Source: Methanobacterium sp. (lineage in GTDB: Archaea > Methanobacteriota > Methanobacteria > Methanobacteriales > Methanobacteriaceae). Taken from it: DNA of 19,531 bases. Made by a program: the position numbers and the translations under genes. Of the stretch, positions 16,606 to 19,531 are shown in pieces. The stretch's first letter is position 1. Every line of letters begins with the position of its first letter. The notes beneath the pieces are model-generated. The model did not search any database, was not told where the DNA came from, and was given only the letters and a program-made list of their open reading frames with translations. The DNA lies in NCBI GenBank assembly GCA_012838205.1, contig DUPR01000021.1, forward strand, positions 1 through 19,531, written 5' to 3'.

Positions 16606-16721
16606 TTATAATTTCTTCCAGATCCATTTGACTATTTCCTGAGTGATTCCAACTAGTTGTCTAGTAATATAATCAGCCCAAAACAGGACTGTCCGAAAAG
16701 CATTTGTTTAATATTTTTCAT
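16606..16721 (-). pseudogene. Frameshifted small gene, about 38 residues if intact
   Basis: On the minus strand a good ribosome site GAGGGG precedes ATG 16721, which reads MKNIKQ and then goes out of frame. The adjacent frame, from about the seventh codon, reads NAFRTVLFWADYITRQLVGI followed by TQEIVKWIWKKL and a TAA at 16608-16606. Adding one A to the AAA run at about 16703-16705 would join them into a 38-residue protein; total length 116 is one short of 39 codons. It is either a broken gene, a sequencing error in an A run, or programmed frameshifting. The family is not recognised. Confidence 0.4.
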
Positions 16722-17392
16722 TGCATTCCCCTCTAATTTCATTTTAACACGATTATATGTTGTTATTTTAATAAATAAAATTAAAATACAAATTATGATA
16801 TTTTATATGATCTATTGCCGCCGGATACGCTTCTTTTATGTTTTACCCCTCTTATTTCTTAATATCACAATTATTATGTAGTAAAAGGACTTTTAGCTAT
16901 AATTTCTAATTCAAAAGTTATTACATATAAATATTTCGTTTTTTTTTAAAATGAAACGGTATGAAACTCTAGTTTGGATTTAAAAACGTTTAAAAAGGGT
17001 TTTAATGGAAGTAATAATTAATAATAAGATACGATTATTAATAATACTATTTCGACTTGTCATAAATCCCTCATTCTATTATTATCTAAGTTGAAATAAT
17101 TAACAGGATTATTAATAGATATTAAAATATTAATTGGAACTTAATAAATGGTATTATTCAGAATGAATAAAAATAATAATAGTCAATTCATTTTACAAAA
17201 TCAATTGATGTTAAAATAGCCCATTAATATGAATAATCTTTTATGTAGTTAATAATAATCTTAAAAAAAGTTTCAAAAACTGTCATCTAATATCAAGAAA
17301 CTAAATTCAAATATATAAGTATTACCAATTCCATAATCATTATACCCAATACAAATAAGAATCTGATTTAAAAGGCTTTGTAGAAACCCTTT
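16722..17392. other. Long AT-rich intergenic region
   Basis: About 670 bases without a supportable gene. A GC-richer patch at 16811-16840 reads on the minus strand KEAYPAAIDHIKYHNLYF after a GAGGGG ribosome-like site, but the expected start is ATA, so it may be a dead gene start. An imperfect TTTCGTTTT/AAAATGAAACG inverted repeat lies near 16934-16960. From 16990 to 17330 the sequence is largely A/T with many ATTAATAAT words. I see no RNA gene or array. Confidence 0.4.
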
Positions 17393-17560
17393 TTATTTTA
17401 TTTCACTTATTATTTCTTCGATAGCTTTTATTTCATTATTTAGTTCTTTTTTATATTCTTCTAGTTGTTTTATTTTTTCTTCTTTAGTAAAGAACCTCCT
17501 TGAATGTCCATGAAGACATTCATTTCCGACGGGAATCGTGCAACAGTTTTTTCCGCACAT
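17393..17560 (-). CDS. Cys-rich small coiled-coil protein (55 residues)
   Basis: A minus-strand ATG at 17560 is preceded by GAAGGAGGTGAAAAT, a perfect ribosome site, so this short frame is real. A longer frame reaching 17830 overlaps the regulator on the other strand and is not used. The protein opens MCGKNCCTIPVGNECLHGHS, with C2, C6, C7, C15 and H17, H19, a likely metal or redox site, and continues RRFFTKEEKIKQLEEYKKEL into a charged coiled coil. The R-F-x-[ST]-K-E-E-K-x-x-x-L-E-E-Y pattern is familiar from small archaeal and bacterial proteins found near metal or redox genes, sometimes grouped with DUF5320; that assignment is tentative. It is divergent from the HxlR-type gene and probably under its control. 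Confidence 0.75.
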   Translation of the reverse strand: MCGKNCCTIPVGNECLHGHSRRFFTKEEKIKQLEEYKKELNNEIKAIEEIISEIK

Positions 17561-17588
17561 ATTTTCACCTCCTTCAATTTCTGTAATT

Positions 17589-17628
17589 ACTATAAAATGT
17601 AAAGTATTTATAATACAAATTTTATAGT
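17589..17628. promoter_or_regulatory. Mirror-symmetric divergent promoter with central palindrome
   Basis: ACTATAAAAT (17589-17598) and ATTTTATAGT (17619-17628) are perfect 10-bp inverted copies; each is a TATA-like box for the gene it points towards (17560 minus and 17661 plus). Between them GTATT-TAT-AATAC (17604-17616) is a second dyad centred about 1.5 bp from the first, a good candidate operator for the HxlR-family product. Confidence 0.6.
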
Positions 17629-17660
17629 AGATAGTAAGTATCTCAGAAGAAAGTAATATC

Positions 17661-18029
17661 ATGAATAATTGCACTGAATTATGTCTATGTCCTTTAGAAG
17701 GAGTAATTGATATTGTTAGTAAGAAATGGACCCTACTAATAATTAATTCTCTTGGAAACCATGATAAACTCCGTTTTAACCAGTTAATGAAAGAACTTGA
17801 CGGTGTCAGCCCTAAAACCTTATCTGACACTTTAAAAGTCCTTGAAAAAGAAAATCTGATTAAAAGAGATACTTTTAAAGAGATACCACCTAGAGTTGAA
17901 TATTCTTTAATTAAAGATGGAATTGAACTTAGAAAAGCTATAATTCCTCTTATTAAATGGGTTGCAAAAAGAGAAAACTTTAGAAAGAAGAATGTACCCC
18001 ATCTGGTAAAGTTTCAGCTCACCACATAA
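17661..18029 (+). CDS. HxlR-family winged-helix transcriptional regulator
   Basis: A 122-residue dimeric DNA-binding protein of the HxlR/MarR-like group. The family blocks are clear: CPLEGVIDIVSKKWTLLIIN (about 10-29), LRFNQLMKELDGVSPKTLSD (about 37-56, recognition helix), LKVLEKENLIKRD, and PPRVEYSLIKDGIELRKAI (wing and tail). The N-terminus has three cysteines, C4, C8 and C10 (NNCTELCLCP). HxlR proteins such as YodB and HypR sense electrophiles or disulfide stress through an N-terminal cysteine, so redox or metal sensing is plausible; three in seven residues is unusual. It is divergently transcribed from the Cys-rich miniprotein across a symmetric promoter. The ATG has only a weak site (GAAGAAAG), consistent with low expression. 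Confidence 0.9.
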   Translation: MNNCTELCLCPLEGVIDIVSKKWTLLIINSLGNHDKLRFNQLMKELDGVSPKTLSDTLKVLEKENLIKRDTFKEIPPRVEYSLIKDGIELRKAIIPLIKWVAKRENFRKKNVPHLVKFQLTT

Positions 18030-18144
18030 ACAAATCAACTATTTGACTTTTACAGGATTAAAACAATATCATCCAAATGAATAATCTCTGTAAAAAATTT
18101 TCCAGAAAAAAGTCAGTAAATGTTACATATTGAGGTTGTTTTGA

Positions 18145-18873
18145 ATGTTGGAAATAAAGCTACACGATGGACCTGCCAGACTGGGAAAGCATATGAACAA
18201 TACCACACCCAATCTCCTAAAATTTGATCCAGAATGGATTATTCAAGATGAACCTATGCCCTATGATGTTCCCTTGGAAATGGCTGCATGGTCTGTTAAT
18301 AACACTATTGACAAGGCCCAAAAAGGAGATTATGGCAAGATGGCAGTGATTCAAGGTTCAAAATACCCTGATCTGCGGATTAAATGTGCAAATTCCCTTG
18401 AAAAATTAGGTTACCGTCTTTTTCTGTTGGCTAATTCTGAAGAATTATTAAGAAGACCACGCGATCTTTTAAATATTATTATCAGTTTAAGAAAGGCCAT
18501 TAACCCCAATTCCGCACTTTACTTTCCATTTGCAAAACTCAACTTCATACCACTCTTGGCCTATGTGGGAATCGATTTATTTGGAGTGCCCAGTGCTGAT
18601 TACTATGCCCGTATAGGGATTTTAACCACTCCTAACCATAATTATGACCTTGAAAAATATCCAATATATGACTTTAATTCAGGAGAAATTAAGGATTACA
18701 ACCGCAAATCCCTGGAATTTGTTCTAAAAGAAGTTAGGGCTCATATAAAAAATGGAACTCTGCGTAATTTAGTGGAAGAAAGATGCTGTTCTTCCCCTGA
18801 GGCAATGTCTGCTTTGAGAATTTTGGACAGAGACTACGGCGATTATTTGGATGATTACACCCAACTCTACTAG
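18145..18873 (+). CDS. tRNA-guanine transglycosylase/archaeosine synthase-like stand-alone protein
   Basis: A 242-residue protein. It begins LEIKLHDGPARLGKHMNNTT, which resembles the N-terminus of the TGT-like domain of archaeosine synthase ArcS and related tRNA-ribosyltransferases. It also has a barrel-like series PNSALYFPFAKLNFIPLLAY followed by VGIDLFGVPSADYYARIG, comparable to the DLFDS region of TGT. The C-terminal LVEERCCSSPEAMSALRILD and YLDDYTQLY also recall that family. It is much shorter than full ArcS or ArcTGT (500 or more residues) and has no PUA domain or zinc motif (only one CC pair), and I do not see the catalytic aspartates clearly. It may be a split subunit or a TGT paralogue with another role. 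GAGGT (18132-18136) lies 8 bases before the ATG. Confidence 0.6.
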   Translation: MLEIKLHDGPARLGKHMNNTTPNLLKFDPEWIIQDEPMPYDVPLEMAAWSVNNTIDKAQKGDYGKMAVIQGSKYPDLRIKCANSLEKLGYRLFLLANSEELLRRPRDLLNIIISLRKAINPNSALYFPFAKLNFIPLLAYVGIDLFGVPSADYYARIGILTTPNHNYDLEKYPIYDFNSGEIKDYNRKSLEFVLKEVRAHIKNGTLRNLVEERCCSSPEAMSALRILDRDYGDYLDDYTQLY

Positions 18874-18917
18874 CACAACCCTCAAATTCAGTCTTTTTTA
18901 TAAGATTATTGGCCGAG

Positions 18918-19505
18918 TTATTTTTTAAATGACTCCACCAGATAGTGATATTTGCCAATTTCTTGAGTGCCACCAATACTGAATTTGTGTTCTTCTAAGA
19001 TCATTTCTACATCTTCAGGGCTCAAACGAACATTATATGGCGGTCCTGGCGGTCCTTCAACCTTGTTGAATTCAACAACCGCAAACGTAGCTCCTGGTTG
19101 AAGAATTCTTTTAATCTCAGATAAAACCGGATTTAATGTACCTTCATTGGCAAATCCGTGAAGAACATTGGCCATAACACACTTATTAGCAATTTCATCA
19201 TTTAAAGGGATGGCAATAGCCATATCTGCCTGTATAACTTCAATATTTTCCATCTCATTTTGCTTGATCTTTTTTCTGAGAATATCCAGACTTGGTTCAT
19301 AAACATCCAGTGAATAAACCTTTCCTTGGTTTTTGACAATTTTTGATGCTGCTATGGAAATAAATCCATCACCACAACCAGCATCAATGAAGTTATCACC
19401 TTCAACTAATCCTATCGCCATTAAAATCTTATTGGCATCCAATATATCTTGGGAAGATTTTCCATGATGTTTATGACCATATTTTCCTGTAATAACTCCC
19501 ACCAA
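18918..19505 (-). CDS. Class I SAM-dependent methyltransferase
   Basis: The 195-residue protein has a Rossmann-type methyltransferase fold. Motif I is FIDAGCGDGFIS (39-50) for SAM binding; motif II ends in the acidic residue D67 of VYSLDVYE; IEVIQADMAIAIPLND is the adenine-site region; VMANVLHGFANEG and ILQPGATFAVVEF are later motifs of the UbiE/small-molecule group. The N-terminal GKYGHKHHGKSSQDILD, with three closely spaced histidines, could bind metal. The substrate is unknown; relatives methylate quinones, arsenite or small metabolites. The start is unsure: the frame opens with TTG at 19505 and GTG at 19502, and GGTGGGAG nearby lies too close to serve either. The transcript might be leaderless; upstream DNA is cut by the window edge. 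It is convergent with the TGT-like gene. Confidence 0.85.
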   Translation of the reverse strand: MVGVITGKYGHKHHGKSSQDILDANKILMAIGLVEGDNFIDAGCGDGFISIAASKIVKNQGKVYSLDVYEPSLDILRKKIKQNEMENIEVIQADMAIAIPLNDEIANKCVMANVLHGFANEGTLNPVLSEIKRILQPGATFAVVEFNKVEGPPGPPYNVRLSPEDVEMILEEHKFSIGGTQEIGKYHYLVESFKK

Positions 19506-19531
19506 CGTATTATTTATTACGATATCACTGT

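Noticed and set aside
16606..16721. In-frame TAG read as pyrrolysine in the small minus-strand gene
   Set aside because: A one-base frameshift explains the sequence better, and the order is not known for pyrrolysine use.
16657..16881. Plus-strand 74-residue frame
   Set aside because: No ribosome site; overlaps the frameshifted minus-strand gene, which has a start site and better composition.
17561..17830. Longer minus-strand frame extending the Cys-rich miniprotein to 145 residues
   Set aside because: The extra part overlaps the HxlR gene and the shared promoter; the ATG at 17560 has a perfect ribosome site.
18049..18094. TTTACAG/CTGTAAA inverted repeat after the HxlR gene
   Set aside because: A 32-base loop and no T run; probably chance in AT-rich DNA.

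Overview
The window reads as chromosomal DNA of a hydrogenotrophic methanogen of the order Methanobacteriales, most likely a Methanobacterium-like species. The evidence is the gene content: heterodisulfide reductase HdrC and HdrB, an F420H2 oxidase (FprA) and a 2-phosphoglycerate kinase of the cyclic 2,3-diphosphoglycerate pathway. It also carries an archaeal 7S (SRP) RNA linked to tRNA-Ser, AT-rich intergenic DNA, archaeal TATA boxes and GGAGGTGA-type ribosome sites. The species call is inference; no rRNA or other marker gene is present.

Layout. Positions 1-1260 (minus) hold the front of a large membrane glycosyltransferase-like protein that runs off the left edge. Positions 1427-8031 (plus) hold an aspartate-type aminotransferase, a P-type cation ATPase behind two tandem DtxR/IdeR-like operators, a QueG/RdhA-like iron-sulfur protein, a LysN-like aminotransferase and a VOC-fold protein. 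Positions 8046-8625 (minus) hold tRNA-Ser(GCU) and the 7S RNA. Positions 9080-10775 (plus) hold fprA and an unknown gene, closed by a two-way terminator. Positions 10823-13791 (minus) hold five genes: a CBS-domain protein overlapping 2-phosphoglycerate kinase, a phosphoesterase and two small methanogen-type proteins. Positions 13909-15733 (minus) are hdrC-hdrB behind a strong TATA box and a GTAACC palindrome.

Positions 15858-17392 are gene-poor, very AT-rich and appear to hold decayed coding fragments; the only clear gene is a small two-helix membrane protein. Positions 17393-18029 hold a divergent pair, a Cys-rich coiled-coil miniprotein and a Cys-rich HxlR-family regulator, around a mirror-symmetric double promoter. 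The right end has a stand-alone tRNA-guanine transglycosylase/ArcS-like protein and a class I methyltransferase.

How the parts fit: HdrBC belongs to the enzyme that regenerates CoM-SH and CoB-SH at the end of methanogenesis, FprA removes oxygen using F420H2, and 2-phosphoglycerate kinase feeds cDPG. The most unusual points are: an HdrC reading frame with a 117-residue disordered charged N-terminal extension plus a strong internal start at the normal HdrC start; the tandem operators before the P-type ATPase; the symmetric HxlR/miniprotein promoter; and a QueG-like protein in an organism expected to make archaeosine, not queuosine.
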